NCBI RefSeq assembly: GCF_000283155.1
Contig: NW_004454156.1
Coordinates: 35,540,271 to 35,604,270 of the forward strand
Reading direction: 5' to 3'
Source: Ceratotherium simum simum
Taxonomy: Eukaryota; Chordata; Mammalia; Perissodactyla; Rhinocerotidae
Length of the DNA: 64,000 nucleotides
Part shown: one piece after another, positions 11,890 through 23,010 of the stretch
Numbering within the stretch: position 1 is the first letter of the stretch
How the letters are laid out: each line of letters begins with the position of its first letter
Program-made: the position numbers and the translations under genes
The notes under the pieces: generated by a model
What the model was told of the DNA's origin: nothing
The model's input: only the letters and a program-made list of their open reading frames with translations
Database searches by the model: none

Positions 11890-12690
11890 GCCTCAAATAA
11901 AAAAAATGGATTAATAATGCAAAATGGTTTGTTGCGACATTAAAATAAGGATGAAAATATTAACAAAAATTCTATAATTCAGAATAAGGCATAACCATAA
12001 ATAGGGAATAGGATTTTGATAAGCCTGTGGAATGTGCTCATTTGGAGAGGTAGGATTTTGCACAAACAAAGAAGAAAAGTAAAAATAGAAAGAACAACCC
12101 AAAATATCTGAAAGTGCGGGTGCGTCATACCCATGACCAACGTGGGGTCTCTCATGTCGGGCTGTCCAGTGGCGGCGGGGAGCCTTTGAAGTTTTCACGT
12201 CTTTTTCCCCACCAAACAATCAAGGCATCGTTCTGCCGAACCAGTGGAGCGTTTCTAGAACAAGCACAAAATAAAGCTTTCCAGTGCAAAATGGATGACT
12301 GCCATTGGGAAAGGCAGAGGAGAGGAGGTATTCAGAGAGGCTGGCCTCCTAAAAAGCCGGGTACCAACAATTCTATTGCCAGGACGCTGAGAAAGCCAGC
12401 CAGTGGTGGTGATAAGTCAGAGCAGACGGGTCAAGCTATTGGCAGAATTATTTCACCTTTTATCAAATAACACTGCTGGGAGTGGGCAGAGTGGAGGGGC
12501 ACGAAATTAATGGCCAATGATGTGGAAGATGGTAATGGTCACACGTGTGTGCTGGCAGAGGTTGCCTTTAGGACACACAAAACCACTGGTGGCCAGGGCA
12601 TGTCAGATTTTGTCGCATGTACGGGAGGGTGTGGCCAGCAAGCCCCCTTCCTTCTCTGAGCTGAACCCAGGCTGCATTTGACGAGGCGAT
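11890..12690. other. Unique AT-rich then mixed sequence, no gene recognised
   Basis: 11890-12110 is AT-rich. 12114-12470 carries a 118-codon open frame on + with basic composition that matches no protein I know and lacks splice or Kozak support; treated as non-coding. Confidence 0.45.
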
Positions 12691-13015
12691 GGGCCAAGCT
12701 CCCAGCCAATCTTGAGAATCCTGTTCCTGATTTCCCAGCCTCCCTTGCAGCTAGGGGTAGCCATGTGACCCCATTCTGACCAATGAGATCTAAGGAGAAA
12801 GGAGCTGGTGGGTTTCTAAGAAAGCTTTTCCTTTTCTTTTAAGAGAAGTCAGACACGAATGGCGGGGCCTCGCCTTTCTTCTGCCTGGAATGCTGGCGTA
12901 ATGCCGGAGACAACTGTGGTGGCCATCTTGTCTCTCCTCAGACTTCTAGTCGTGTGAGGAAAACAGCCTCGTTGGGCACAGCTGAGCACTCCCTCCTCCT
13001 TGAAACTCTCTCCTT
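12690..13015. repeat. Old LTR-like repeat, copy A
   Basis: TTCCCAGCCTCCCTTGCAGC then TAGGGGTAGCCATGTGACCC and CTGACCAATGAGATCTAAGG. The same family appears at 13190-13570 and 21135-21500; probably an ERVL/MaLR LTR. Confidence 0.5.
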
Positions 13016-13139
13016 TTGCTCTCCTCCCACTTGAGTATCAACTCCGTGAAAAATAGGATGCTTGTTGCCTTTTCCACTGCTCCAACCTCACCACAGCAGG
13101 GGCTCAACACTATTCACTGAATTAATGAAGAGACTTCTA

Positions 13140-13570
13140 GCTGTCCCCCAATATCAGGTCTCCCCTTCTTCTACAGGAATAGAAGTTTCGCTGAATACGT
13201 AGCTGCCCAGATAAAGACTACATTTCCCAGCTTACCATGCAGATAGCTGTGGCCATATGACTGGATTCTGGCCAATGAAATGAGAGCAGAGACGAGCTGT
13301 GCAATTTCCTGTTCATGCCTTCAAAAGGAAGAGTGCAGACCTCTCCTTTGTTTTCCTGCCCTTCCCGTAGGCTGGAATGCCCATGCAATGGCAGGAGCTG
13401 GAGCAGCCATGTTAAACCAGATGGTGGAGCCACCTGCAGGTTGAGGAAGGCAGGTAGTAAAATAAAAGGCTGCAACCTATCACTGGTCACATTATGCTCA
13501 GACTCTATACGAGAGAAGTAAACTTCCATCTTACTTAAATCACTGATATTTTGGCCTTTGGTATAGCAGA
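13140..13570. repeat. Old LTR-like repeat, copy B
   Basis: TTTCCCAGCTTACCATGCAG, TGTGGCCATATGACTGGATT, CTGGCCAATGAAATGAGAGC and a 3' AAGTAAACTTCCATCTTACT then TAAATCACTGATATTTTGG tail, as in copies A and C. Confidence 0.5.
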
Positions 13571-14880
13571 CAGATCTATGGTCTCAGGAATGCCCCTTTA
13601 CTTATTAAAGCATTTGGAGTTGGATTTTTTCCATCACCTGCGGCCAGATCCATACAGCTAGGAGAGGAGTGTCCTCCACAATGTATTTGGGTCCTTGTTC
13701 ATCGCTTGACATTGATGCTGCAAGGGAGGACATTTTTTGGTTAAATTGGTGATTACTTCGTGAGCCATGATGTAGACTGGAAAGGGACACTGGGATCAGC
13801 ATGGACTCTTGGCCACCATGCAGGCTGCAAGGAAGGGCACAGCTACGGGGAGGGAGGCGCTGGCTTGGGGATGCCAGCGCTCAGCACATATTCACAGTGA
13901 GCAGCTGGCGGGCAACAAGGTGCCTCCCAGTCTTCATTTAAGTGAGAAACTCACAAGAGCAATCAAACCAAAGCCACTGAGTGGACGTCTTTTTAGCCAG
14001 CTGTGAGAAGAGATGGGCTGAGCAAAAATCTGCTTTTCCAACCTGAGCAACCCCCGCTGTCGAATGAAGGTGTATATTAAGTTTTTTTTAATGAGGGACA
14101 AGATTTAGTCTTTCTCTACGACACAATAATGCCAGTGAAAACCATCCCTTTGATTATAAGAAACAAGACTTAGCTCTACAGTCAGCATCTCAATAATCTG
14201 ACTCTGTCACCTTGGGGCTAAATTACAATGTTCACATTTGATAAAAAGATACCAGGGTTTTGTAAAACCAAACTGTGGGGCGCATTTCTTGATCCCCGAG
14301 AGCCTGACTCTGTCCCAGCACTGGATGATTTTCTGCACTTGCTCAGGGGGGAAATCGATGACACAGCAATGAGCTTACGAAAGCCACAACCTAAGAGCTG
14401 CTGCCGAACGAGAAGGAATTCTCTCCAGCGTGAAATGCAACCAAAGTGGGGTCCCGGGCCGCTGGGCCCCACCACCCTCCAGCTCTCCAGTGTGCTGCAC
14501 GGAGCGTCTTCTGACGGGCGCTGGAAAGAGGCTTCCGTGAGAAATGGCTTCTTCATCACCTCGGGGGCCGTGTCCCATCCTCAAAGCCCAGAACTGCCTG
14601 ACTGCCACCGGGCGCTCGTCCCCGTCCCCGACAACTGTGGCTAAGGAACGAGTTGTCTGGTTTGGTGAAATCTCGAGTGAAAGAAAAACAGCTGGTCTTC
14701 ACGGATGGGAGATGGGGGCTGCTGGCTAAGCTAGCTCGTCATCGGGCCGGATGCGAGGCCTGGCTCACTCGTCTACTCAGCACGAGGGCCTACTGTGTGC
14801 CAGGAACACGGGGGCCTGGAGGATCAATCGTGAAGATTAAAAAAAAAAGGATTACAAACAAAATAATCTCTCTCAATAAA
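13571..14880. other. Intergenic, largely repeat-free
   Basis: No recognised repeat over most of 13571-14760; possible conserved non-coding sequence around 14200-14450. 14760-14850 (GCCTACTGTGTGCCAGGAAC) is an antisense L2/MIR-like fragment. No gene. Confidence 0.45.
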
Positions 14881-14884
14881 ATGA

Positions 14885-15560
14885 AGCCATTTTTTTTATT
14901 GTGGTAAAATATACGTAACATAAGAGTTACCATTTTAACCATTGTTGAGGATTAAGTACATCCACATTGCTGGGCAGCCGTCGCCACCATTCATCTCCAC
15001 CACTTTTTCATCTTCCCAAACCGAAATTCTGTACCCATTGAACATTAATTCCCCTTCGTCCTCCCCCAGCCCCCACAACCTGTCCTCAGCTTTGTGTCTC
15101 TGTGAATTTGACTACTCTGGGGACCTCACATAAGTGGAATCATAGTCTTTGTCCTTTCTGTCTGGTTTCTTTCACTTAGCATGATGTCCTCAAGGGTCAT
15201 CCATGTGGTGGCATGTGTCAGAATTTTATCCCTTTTTCGGGCTGAATGATATTCCATCGTGTGTATTTGTTTTGTATTTTTATATGTTTATATATGTTGT
15301 GTATTTTGTTTATCCATTCCTCTGCTGATGGACGTTGGTTTTGTTTCCACATTTGGCTACTGTGAATAATGCTGCTATGAACATGGGGGACAAGTATCCG
15401 TTTGAGTCTCTCCTTTCTGAGGACTGTCTGCCTCGTCTGGGTACATGCCTAGGAGTGGAGTTGCTGGGGCATATAGGAATTCTTTGTTTAACTTTTAGAG
15501 GAACTGCCGAGCTGTTTTCCACAGCGGCTGCAGGATCTTACATTCTATCGTTAATTTTAA
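14885..15560 (-). repeat. L1 LINE 3' region, antisense
   Basis: GTGGTAAAATATACGTAACA, GGAATCATAGTCTTTGTCCT, TGGCTACTGTGAATAATGCT and GGTACATGCCTAGGAGTGGA are classic antisense L1M 3'-end segments. Confidence 0.9.
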
Positions 15561-16250
15561 ACCTTATATTTTAGCTAGATGGTTTTAAATTATGACAAAT
15601 CTTTTCTTAATTTACCTAAGATGGGTGGTTTCCTGGGCACCTGTGCCGTGATGTAGTCCACGGTGTCACGGTGGGAACGAAGCTGTGCTGGGGTTTTCAG
15701 TTCTGCGCTCCTTGGGTGACAGGACTGGGATTCTGTCACGCCAGGACTAAGACGTGTGGCGCTGTGGGACAGGGTCTGTGAGGCACTTCCAGGCCGCGAT
15801 GGCGGATGCAGGGTCAGTCAGCCACGTCTTCATCAAACTGCTTCAGAGGAAGGCCGGCTCTGGGAGGCAGCTGGGGCGGGGCGGGAATTCCCTCTGAGCA
15901 GCGGTGCGGGACTGTGGGAAGGGAGAGGGAGAGCAGGAGATGGGGCCGGATGGAGCAGGAGACAGCGAGGCCTGGGGACCCACCCGAGAGCAGCCGTGTA
16001 CTCCTGGTACCCTCCCGGCACTGGCTGAGGGCTAGCTGGAGCTGGCACCGTGTGTGGGAAGGGCAGAGAAGAGAAAATCATTCATTCACTCAACAAACAT
16101 CCTCTGAGCACCGGCCCCGCTGGGAGCCGGCCGATGGAAATAGGAAGACCCAGGCCTCCCGTGTGTAGACGCCCCAGCCCTCCCATGAGTCTCTGCTTTC
16201 ACCGAGTCTACCCAGCCTGCGCAAGATCCCCCAAAAGACCCACTCCCACA
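15561..16250. other. Intergenic, no gene seen
   Basis: 15600-16070 unique; 16080-16200 begins TTCATTCACTCAACAAACAT and reads as antisense L2. Confidence 0.5.
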
Positions 16251-16259
16251 CAATAATCG

Positions 16260-16400
16260 CCGCCGTTCATGGGAGTTCACCACGTGCTGGCTGCATTTAA
16301 TCCTCACAGTAAACTCCGCCATATAGACGAGAAGGCACCTGCAGCTCAGAGGGGCCGAGTAGCTTCCCCAAGATCCCACAGCTGGGAAGTGGGGAGCCAC
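16260..16400. repeat. MIR SINE fragment
   Basis: TTTAATCCTCACAGTAAACT, CAGCTCAGAGGGGCCGAGTA, CCAAGATCCCACAGCTGGGA. Confidence 0.8.
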
Positions 16401-17610
16401 ACTCGTCACCCCAAACTGCCTCTCTAAGCGCGAGAGCCTTTTCTGACGACACTGAAGGGGACACCAGCGAAGGGTTGACACCACACACTCTACAGGATCC
16501 GATAGTCTCTGAAGGCCCTCTGGGAGGCCAGGCCGCCACCAAGGTTTCTCCCTCCCCCCTCCCGGCGGTGTCCCTGGTCCTCCTTCCTTCTGCCCAGAGT
16601 CCCGCGTCGCCCACCCCAACCCTCAGCCCTCTGCAGTGACAAATGTATCCTCCTGTGAAGCTGTGACTGACACCCAACCCATCGTGGCAGCCGCCAGGGA
16701 AAGCCGGGCCCTCCTGGCAGCAGCCCTACCTCCCTGAGAGCAGGCAGGGCTGAGAACAAACATTTTTCCCCTTTGTCACATAGAGTAATAGACTCTTGAA
16801 AAATCACATACTTGGAGGATCACAGCTGAATCTTATAATCTGGGGCTCTCCATCTAAGAAGCTCAGAACGGTTGAGTAATAGAATCTCGGAGCCAGTGAC
16901 TCGAGAATCCCAGAACACTACCGTCTCCGTCACAGACTGGGTGGTGGTGATGTCAGGAGGGACCCAGGCCGGTGGGCCGACACAGGGCAGGCTGGGGGAG
17001 CGAGGGGGCCGGGGAGACGAGGGAGCCTTGGGTGTAGGGGACAGGGTGGGTGGAGGAGGGCGCTCAGGCAGTTGTCACGCTAGAGGAAGCAGCCAGCGGG
17101 TGAGGCTGGCTCTGTTACTGATGGTTTCTGATGGTTTTTAATTATGTAAATCAGCCTAGGGCCCGCGCCTGGCACAGGCTTGGCATCCATCTGCTGGCAG
17201 CAGAATTAATCAATAAATAACCAGCTGGATGGGGCCCGGGCGTGAGCACCCAGCCACGCCCCACCCCCACCCCAGGCTGGCAGGGGGGAGGGATTACACG
17301 AGAGCCGCAGCTCACGGCTGTCGGTGCAGTTGCACAGACACGTACACACGCATAATCGCTGATGCACACACATACTTGTACATGCACATGCACACGCATG
17401 CAGCTGCGGCTTTGGACCTGCCGTGTACATGCACAGGTGGACACACTGCGCACATGGACCCTCAGCCGCAGCAGCCCCACACAGCCCAGCACGTGCCCAG
17501 GAGCACAGCTGCAGGGGGCAAGTTCCCCATTCCAAGCTCGCATTGTCACCTCGTAGGTGGGACAGCGTTTGCAGCTCCCGGCCACACCACTTCACCTCCA
17601 CCGCTGCCCT
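16401..17610. other. Intergenic, no gene seen; possible conserved element near 17120-17225
   Basis: 17120-17225 has homeodomain-like AT motifs (TTTTTAATTATGTAAATCAG; GAATTAATCAATAAATAACC) in a repeat-free setting. 17330-17450 is an imperfect CA/TG tract (GTACATGCACATGCACACGC). Confidence 0.45.
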
Positions 17611-17699
17611 GTGAGGCTGGCCCAGCTGGGCTGAGGCCCTCGCGTTACAGATGAGCAATGGGAGGCTCAGAGAAGGGACTTGCCCAGGGTCGTATCCTG

Positions 17700-18594
17700 G
17701 GGTCTTTCCTCCCCACGCCACCCCCACTCAAAGGTTCCAAGAGGCTGCAGGCCCAAGAGAACAGGCGAAGCGAAGTGGGGCAATGCTGGGGGCCCCAAAG
17801 CTACCCAGCAGTGCCCCCCTACCCCTAGAGCAGGGCCCTTGGTGACCCGGCAGAGAGCAGGGCCCAGGTTGGCGCGCTCAGGCAGCAGAGCTGGGCGCCC
17901 TGGCTGTCTCTGCTCCCCGGGGAGCCGTGATGAATTGCTCTCTCCCGCCGTTGGCATGCTCCCTCCTGCTCCCCAGCATGGCCCCCATAAATCAGCCTCC
18001 TCGTCTCAGCCGTGGCTGTTCCCTGATCACTTTCCAGATTCGGGGGTGGGGTTTCCCTCCATCCCTGGTGGCAGGAGAGGGTGGCAGGGAGAATCGTGAA
18101 ATTAATGGGCAGGTCTCCTCTCCCCCTTCCTTCTCGCTGCCTCTGGCTTCTGGCTGGCCTCACCTCTCTGGTTGGGATCACTAAATACTGAATGAGGAAA
18201 GGAACCGAGACACGAGTGAATTCCAGAGACGTCGGGCACTGTGGGCTCCGTCTCTGGCCTGGCTGACCGTGCAGCCGGGGTCCACTCTCAGCGTCCACTT
18301 GCACCAGCCTCGGCCGAGGGCTTTCCCGCAGCCGTCTCCCCGGGAGGCAGGAGGAAGAGGGAAGGTGCCCTGCGTGGTTGGAGCAGATCTCAGCCGGCCC
18401 CGGGGGAGGCCACGAAAGGACCTTGAGACCCTGGGGCCCCAGGCTGTCAGCCTTTTGGAGCCCCCCCCCCTTGGAGCCGCTGATGAAAGCTGTGGGCTTC
18501 TGAAAAGGTCCCGGGTGCACAGCGCTGGGAATTCGAAACTGCATAGAGTGGCGGTGGGTGGCTCGGCCTCTAGGGCCAGCCTCCCTAAGTCCAA
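17700..18594. other. Intergenic, no gene seen
   Basis: 17640-17700 is MIR-like. The rest is unique GC-rich sequence with long shadow frames on both strands (up to 272 codons) but no recognisable protein, start context or splice structure. Confidence 0.5.
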
Positions 18595-18730
18595 ACCCAG
18601 TCGGCCACTTAGTAGCTGTGTGACCCTGAGCCAGCTGCTTCACCTCCCTGTGCCTCAGTTTCCTTCTGTGTAAGTGGGGTGAGTCATAGTACCCGTATCA
18701 CAAGCCAGTGGGTACGTGCTCTTTAGAAGT
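18595..18730. repeat. MIR SINE fragment
   Basis: CACTTAGTAGCTGTGTGACC, CACCTCCCTGTGCCTCAGTT, TCCTTCTGTGTAAGTGGGG. Confidence 0.85.
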
Positions 18731-18784
18731 CACTGGTGAGCAGTTAAATGCTCTAAAAATTAGCAATCATGATAATTAAAGATG

Positions 18785-18957
18785 CATCAGAATCCCGGTG
18801 GCCTTTTAAAACACAGATTGCTGCCCCCCCCCCAAGCCCCTCAGACTTTCTGCCTCAGTAGGTCCGGGGAGGGGCCTAAAGTTTGCGTTTCTATCACGGT
18901 ACCCACAGGCTGATGCTGAGACTGCTGGTCCAGGGGCCACACTTTGAGAACCCCACT
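18785..18957. repeat. MER5-type hAT-Charlie element
   Basis: CATCAGAATCCCGGTGGCCT, TAGGTCCGGGGAGGGGCCTA, ACACTTTGAGAACCCCACTG: the MER5 inverted-repeat layout. Confidence 0.75.
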
Positions 18958-18959
18958 GA

Positions 18960-19470
18960 AGCCCATGTTGGCGCTCACTGTCTGGCTCAGCTCGCCCCCC
19001 ACTCTATAATGTGGGAACTGAGGCCCAGGGTGTGAGCCAGTGCCCAAGGACATACACACAAGGGTGGCCCAGGATGACCTGGGGGCGGGGGGGGTTGGCT
19101 GTTGGCAGGAAGGGGCGGGCCCTGGCGGTAGAGGTGGTTCCATCACTACCATCACCCCCTTCCCCCACCCCGTGGCTCCCCTCCCGAGCAAAGAGGCAGA
19201 ATTCGCCTTCCCGGCCAGAGGTAATCTTTTAATCTCTTTGGCTTTAATCTTGCAGCCCAGCATAAACCCAGATCAGCACAGGGGAAGGAAGGGGGTGGGG
19301 GACACACATCTCGTGTCCTGGGGAGGCGGGTAATCTAGGCTTTAAGCCCGCCCTTCACCACGGATCTCCATCCCATCTCGGCCTTCCTCACCCCCTGCTC
19401 CCGGGAGGCACTCCTAGTAGGGGATGAGAAGCCAGATAGGGTGAACCAGGTGGGGTCACGTGTTAAAAAG
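18960..19470. other. Intergenic, no gene seen
   Basis: MIR-like 19005-19065; a G run near 19081-19095. Otherwise unique. Confidence 0.5.
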
Positions 19471-19577
19471 CCTTTGCTTAGGACGCAAAGCTTTCTTAAA
19501 CAGGTCACAGAAAGAATTCACCATAAAAGAAAGAAACGACAAATTGGGCTTCATTAAAATTAAGAACTTGGGTTCAG

Positions 19578-19868
19578 CAAAAGAAAAGACACCACTGGGG
19601 CCGGCCCCGTGGTATAGTGGTTAAGTGTTCGAGCTCCACTGCTGGCGGCCTGGGCCCGGATCCCAGGTGCGCAGGGAGGCACCCCTTGTCAGGCCACGCT
19701 GTGGCGGCCTCCCATATAAAGTGGAGGAAGACGGGCACAGATGTTAGCCCAGGGCCAGTCTTCCTCAGCAAAAAGAGGAGGATGGGCATGGATGTTAGCT
19801 CAGGGCTGATCTTCCTCACACACACACACAAAAAAAACTTAAAAAAAAAGAAAAGAAAAGACACCATT
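19578..19868 (+). repeat. ERE SINE inside L1, with target-site duplication
   Basis: Head GGGGCCGGCCCCGTGGTATA, GGCCACGCTGTGGCGGCCTC, then two tail modules (CTTCCTCAGC and CTTCCTCACA types) and a CA/A-rich end. AAAAGAAAAGACACCA flanks both sides. Confidence 0.95.
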
Positions 19869-20249
19869 AAGAGAAAAAAAAAGCCAATCCACAGATGCAG
19901 AAAAGATATTTCAATACATATATATGATGGAGGACTAGCATCTGGCATATATAAAGAACTCCTGCAAATCAATAAGAAAAAAACCAACAACACAATTTTT
20001 TTAAAAAGGCAAAAGATATGAACCAACACTTCACAAAAGAGAATATCAAAATGGCCTGTACGCACATGTAAAAACATTCAACATTAGCAACTATCAGAGA
20101 CATGCAAATCGAAACCACTCTAAGCTACAATTCACACCCACAGGAACGGCCAAAATTAAAAAGCCTGATAACATCAAATATTGGAAGCTTGAGGATCAAC
20201 TCTCCTACACAGCTGGTGCGAGTGTTGATGGTTCGGCCTGTCTGAAGAA

Positions 20250-20550
20250 CTGTCCGGCAATTTCTGGTAACTTTTTTTTTTTTTCATCTTTTTTTTTGTG
20301 TATGTGAGGAAGATCAGCCCTGTGCTAACATCTGCCAATCCTCCTCTTTTTGCTGAGGAAGACTGGCCCTGGGCTAACATCCGTGCCCATCTTCCTCCAC
20401 TTTATATGGGACGCCACCACAGCATGGCCTGACAAGCGGCGCGTGGTGCGGACCCGGGATCCGAACTGGCGAACCCCGGGCCTCCGCAGCAGAGCGCGCG
20501 CACTTAACCGCTTGCGCCACCGGGCCGGCCCTTTTTTGTCTGGCAATTTC
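20250..20550 (-). repeat. ERE SINE inside the same L1, opposite orientation
   Basis: Poly-T side 20271-20299, GCTGAGGAAGACTGGCCCTG, GGATCCGAACTGGCGAACCC and the GCGCCACCGGGCCGGCCC head ending at about 20531. Imperfect duplication of GTCYGGCAATTTCT on both sides. Confidence 0.94.
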
Positions 20551-20639
20551 TTACAAAGTTAAACACAAACCTGTTCTATGACCCAGACTTGCCCCTCTTA
20601 GGGATTTAAAAGTGAAAGTAAGTGTGCACATGAAGACTT

Positions 20640-21110
20640 GAGCCGGAGTGCACACTGCAGCTTGCTCACTACTCCCTAGCCCACCCTCCCAGTGGACTGC
20701 CCGCACCTGCCAACTCAGTGCCAAGCTGGGCCTTCACTGCCACCATCACACGTCCTTCTGGAACACACCTGCAGGCACAGAGCCCCGTTCTTGGCAGCCT
20801 TCTCCCTCTCTCCCTGCAGCCCCTCCATGGTGGCCCAGCAGAACCCCCTTCACCAAGGCTGGAACTGATACTAAGGGGGAAATAAAACCTCAAACTAGCA
20901 AGCCCTTGAAGGGCCTGCGTCCTGGTGCTCACTGCTGGGGCTCCTTCCCCTCACCATCTGTGGCTGTTTGGTCTGAAATAGTCACAGCACCTGGAAAAAG
21001 ACGGGCTTCACCTTGGGGTGCACAGGAGGACCGTACTGTACTCTGTGGCAGAGACTGCAGGGTACCCTTATAATATCCCATATCCCATTTACCACAGTAA
21101 CAAACATTCA
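20640..21110. other. Intergenic, possible L2 remnant, no gene
   Basis: Contains CCATCACACGTCCTTCTGGA and similar diverged sequence; no exon support. Confidence 0.4.
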
Positions 21111-21124
21111 TGGTGCAACGCACC

Positions 21125-21510
21125 CAGCCAAAAGATTCCATTTCTCAGCCTCCCTTGCAGCTAGGAGAGGCCAGTGAGGGGTGAGCATAAGTTGTTAGGT
21201 AGACAGATAGGAACATTTGGCCCATCTCTGCCCACCCCGAGAAAGTAGATGTGATGATGGAGATCCAGCAGCCATCTTGGAACATGAGGTGACCTTGAGG
21301 ATGGAAGCCACATGCTAAGGTTGGTGGGACTAAAAGAGAGAAGGAGCTTGGGTTCCTGATGACACTGTTGAGCCCTGCACCAACCCAGGACGCCTCCCTC
21401 CTGACATCATTTATGTGACAGAGATAAGCCTAGATCTGCTTTAAGCCACTGTTATTTCCAGTCTCTGTTATCAGCAATGGGAAGCAATCCCTAACTGATA
21501 CACAAAAGCC
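21125..21510. repeat. Old LTR-like repeat, copy C
   Basis: TTTCTCAGCCTCCCTTGCAG then CTAGGAGAGGCCAGTGAGGG, and a tail of TTTAAGCCACTGTTATTTCC and CCCTAACTGATACAC. Same family as copies A and B. Confidence 0.55.
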
Positions 21511-22034
21511 TGTGAGGGAGGTAGATACTACTGTGCAACTCCCACCTCCTGCATCCCCGTTTTATAGATGCAGCCCCAGCCTCCCTGCCTCTCTGCCTCC
21601 CTCTCAGATGTCCATGATGCCCGAAAGACAAGCATTCAAAGCCCAGCTCCCAGACACAGAGAATCAGCCTTGGCCTGGCCTGGAGTAGGCCCCGCAGCCC
21701 AGCGACGGTGGTGCTCCACGAGGATCAGATCACTGTGGCTGGAGCTGTTGACACAAGTGCTGCTGAGACAGCAAAGCACCGGCCTGGACAGCCTGCCCGC
21801 TGTGGAGGCACAGGGGAGGCTGGAGCATATTTACACATCGCAAAGAGCAAACAAACAAACAAGACGAACACCAGCTGGGTGGGGTCAAAGTCCTCCTCCA
21901 TCTTTGCCGTGTGAAATTGAGTAGTTGGCAAGCTCTCTGGTGAGACTAAGGTTTGTGGTTCTCCTGCAAGAGGGGGCGCTGTTACCCACACCATGACCAC
22001 CCTACAGGGCACAGTGGCTGGGGCCTCGGCAAGG

Positions 22035-22225
22035 GCACCAGACAGCCTGGTTCAAATCCATGCTCCGTGAACTGTGTAACCGCGGGGCAAATTCCTTACC
22101 CTCTTTGTGCCTTAGTCTCTTCATCTGTAAAATGGGCACCATAGTGGGGTGGTGATGATTACAGGAGCTGACCCGGAAGAGCCCTGAGCGGTGCCCAGGA
22201 TATAGGAGCGGCAATTAAGCATCAG
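22035..22225. repeat. MIR SINE fragment
   Basis: CCTGGTTCAAATCCATGCTC, TTAGTCTCTTCATCTGTAAA, ATGGGCACCATAGTGGGG. Confidence 0.85.
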
Positions 22226-22239
22226 CCGCTGTTGACGTG

Positions 22240-22650
22240 TTGGTGGCGAGAACTTGATTTCTTTCCTGTGTGTGTGTTTTAGGAAAGTGAATTTACTCCC
22301 CAGTTTGGGAACGTTTCACCCGCTGACTGCACACTCACGGCTCTTATTATAATTAACCCCGTGCAGAGTCTCCTGGCACCGGGAATAGCAACCCCAAGCT
22401 TTTCCTCTTGCTTAGGTTTATGCAAGTGAAAAGAAGCGGTGATTATCAGCGATTCATTTGTGAAACACAAGGTCAAGAATCTCAATTTGTCGGCGTCGCT
22501 GAGACAGCACCAGGAAGCTCCCAGTCTCCCAAGCTGTCTCCCCTCTGCCACTGCCGCAAGTTTCGCCATCAGAGCCAGAGAACCCCGAGGAGGAGGAGCA
22601 ATTTGGGAGACAGAATCGTGGAGTAAATGCACGTATCCAGGCCAGCCAGG
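22240..22650. other. Repeat-free block, candidate conserved non-coding element
   Basis: No known repeat. TATAATTAACC and GATTATCAGCGATTCATTTG are homeodomain/GATA-like motifs in otherwise balanced sequence between MIR and microsatellite. Conservation is inferred from texture only. Confidence 0.35.
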
Positions 22651-22982
22651 GGGAGTCAGTCACGTCAAGGAAAGGGAGGGAGACGCCACGGGCAAATTTT
22701 TGGACCTTCTCGGGGTGGTTGAGGGTTCTGCAGCCGCTAAAGGCTGTGAGCTCAGTCTCCCCCACCTACACGCGCGCACACACACGGAGATAATCGCTTT
22801 ACCCCAGCAGTAGGGGCTTAGGCTGCAATCTAGGCTAGCCCCACCCCCGCCCCCAGCTGCACCGGCCACCTCTGTCCCGAGGCCGGCCGGGTTCCCAGAG
22901 GCTCAGCAAGGAAACCCTGCGAGGCTGGAAGCTGAATGCAGCAGAGCTAGCAGCTGCCAGTGGTCACACACAGCCCTCTCTA

Positions 22983-23010
22983 TCACACACACACACACAC
23001 ACACGCACGC
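22983..23010. repeat. (CA)n microsatellite
   Basis: About 10-11 CA units followed by GCACGCATGCAC. Confidence 0.9.

Larger units (their letters stand above)
19490..20640 (+). repeat. L1 LINE fragment (ORF2 3' end to 3' region), carrying two ERE insertions
   Basis: TTGGGCTTCATTAAAATTAA, then GACACCATTAAGAGAAAAAA, TATATAAAGAACTCCTGCAA, ATCAATAAGAAAAAAACCAA and ATGCAAATCGAAACCACTCT are the L1 ORF2 carboxy-terminal and following sequence in sense orientation. Interrupted at 19596-19850 and about 20266-20535 by EREs. Not intact. Confidence 0.9.

Noticed and set aside
17330..17460. CA/TG-rich tract considered as a CRISPR-like or tandem array
   Set aside because: No regular spacer-repeat structure; an imperfect dinucleotide-rich stretch in a mammalian genome.
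17825..18643. 272-codon minus-strand open frame
   Set aside because: GC-rich sequence yields several overlapping long frames on both strands here. No known protein, no conserved motif, and part of it is MIR.
19617..20021. 134-codon frame with L1 ORF2-like residues
   Set aside because: It is L1 ORF2 3' sequence fused to an ERE SINE, not a host gene, and is broken.
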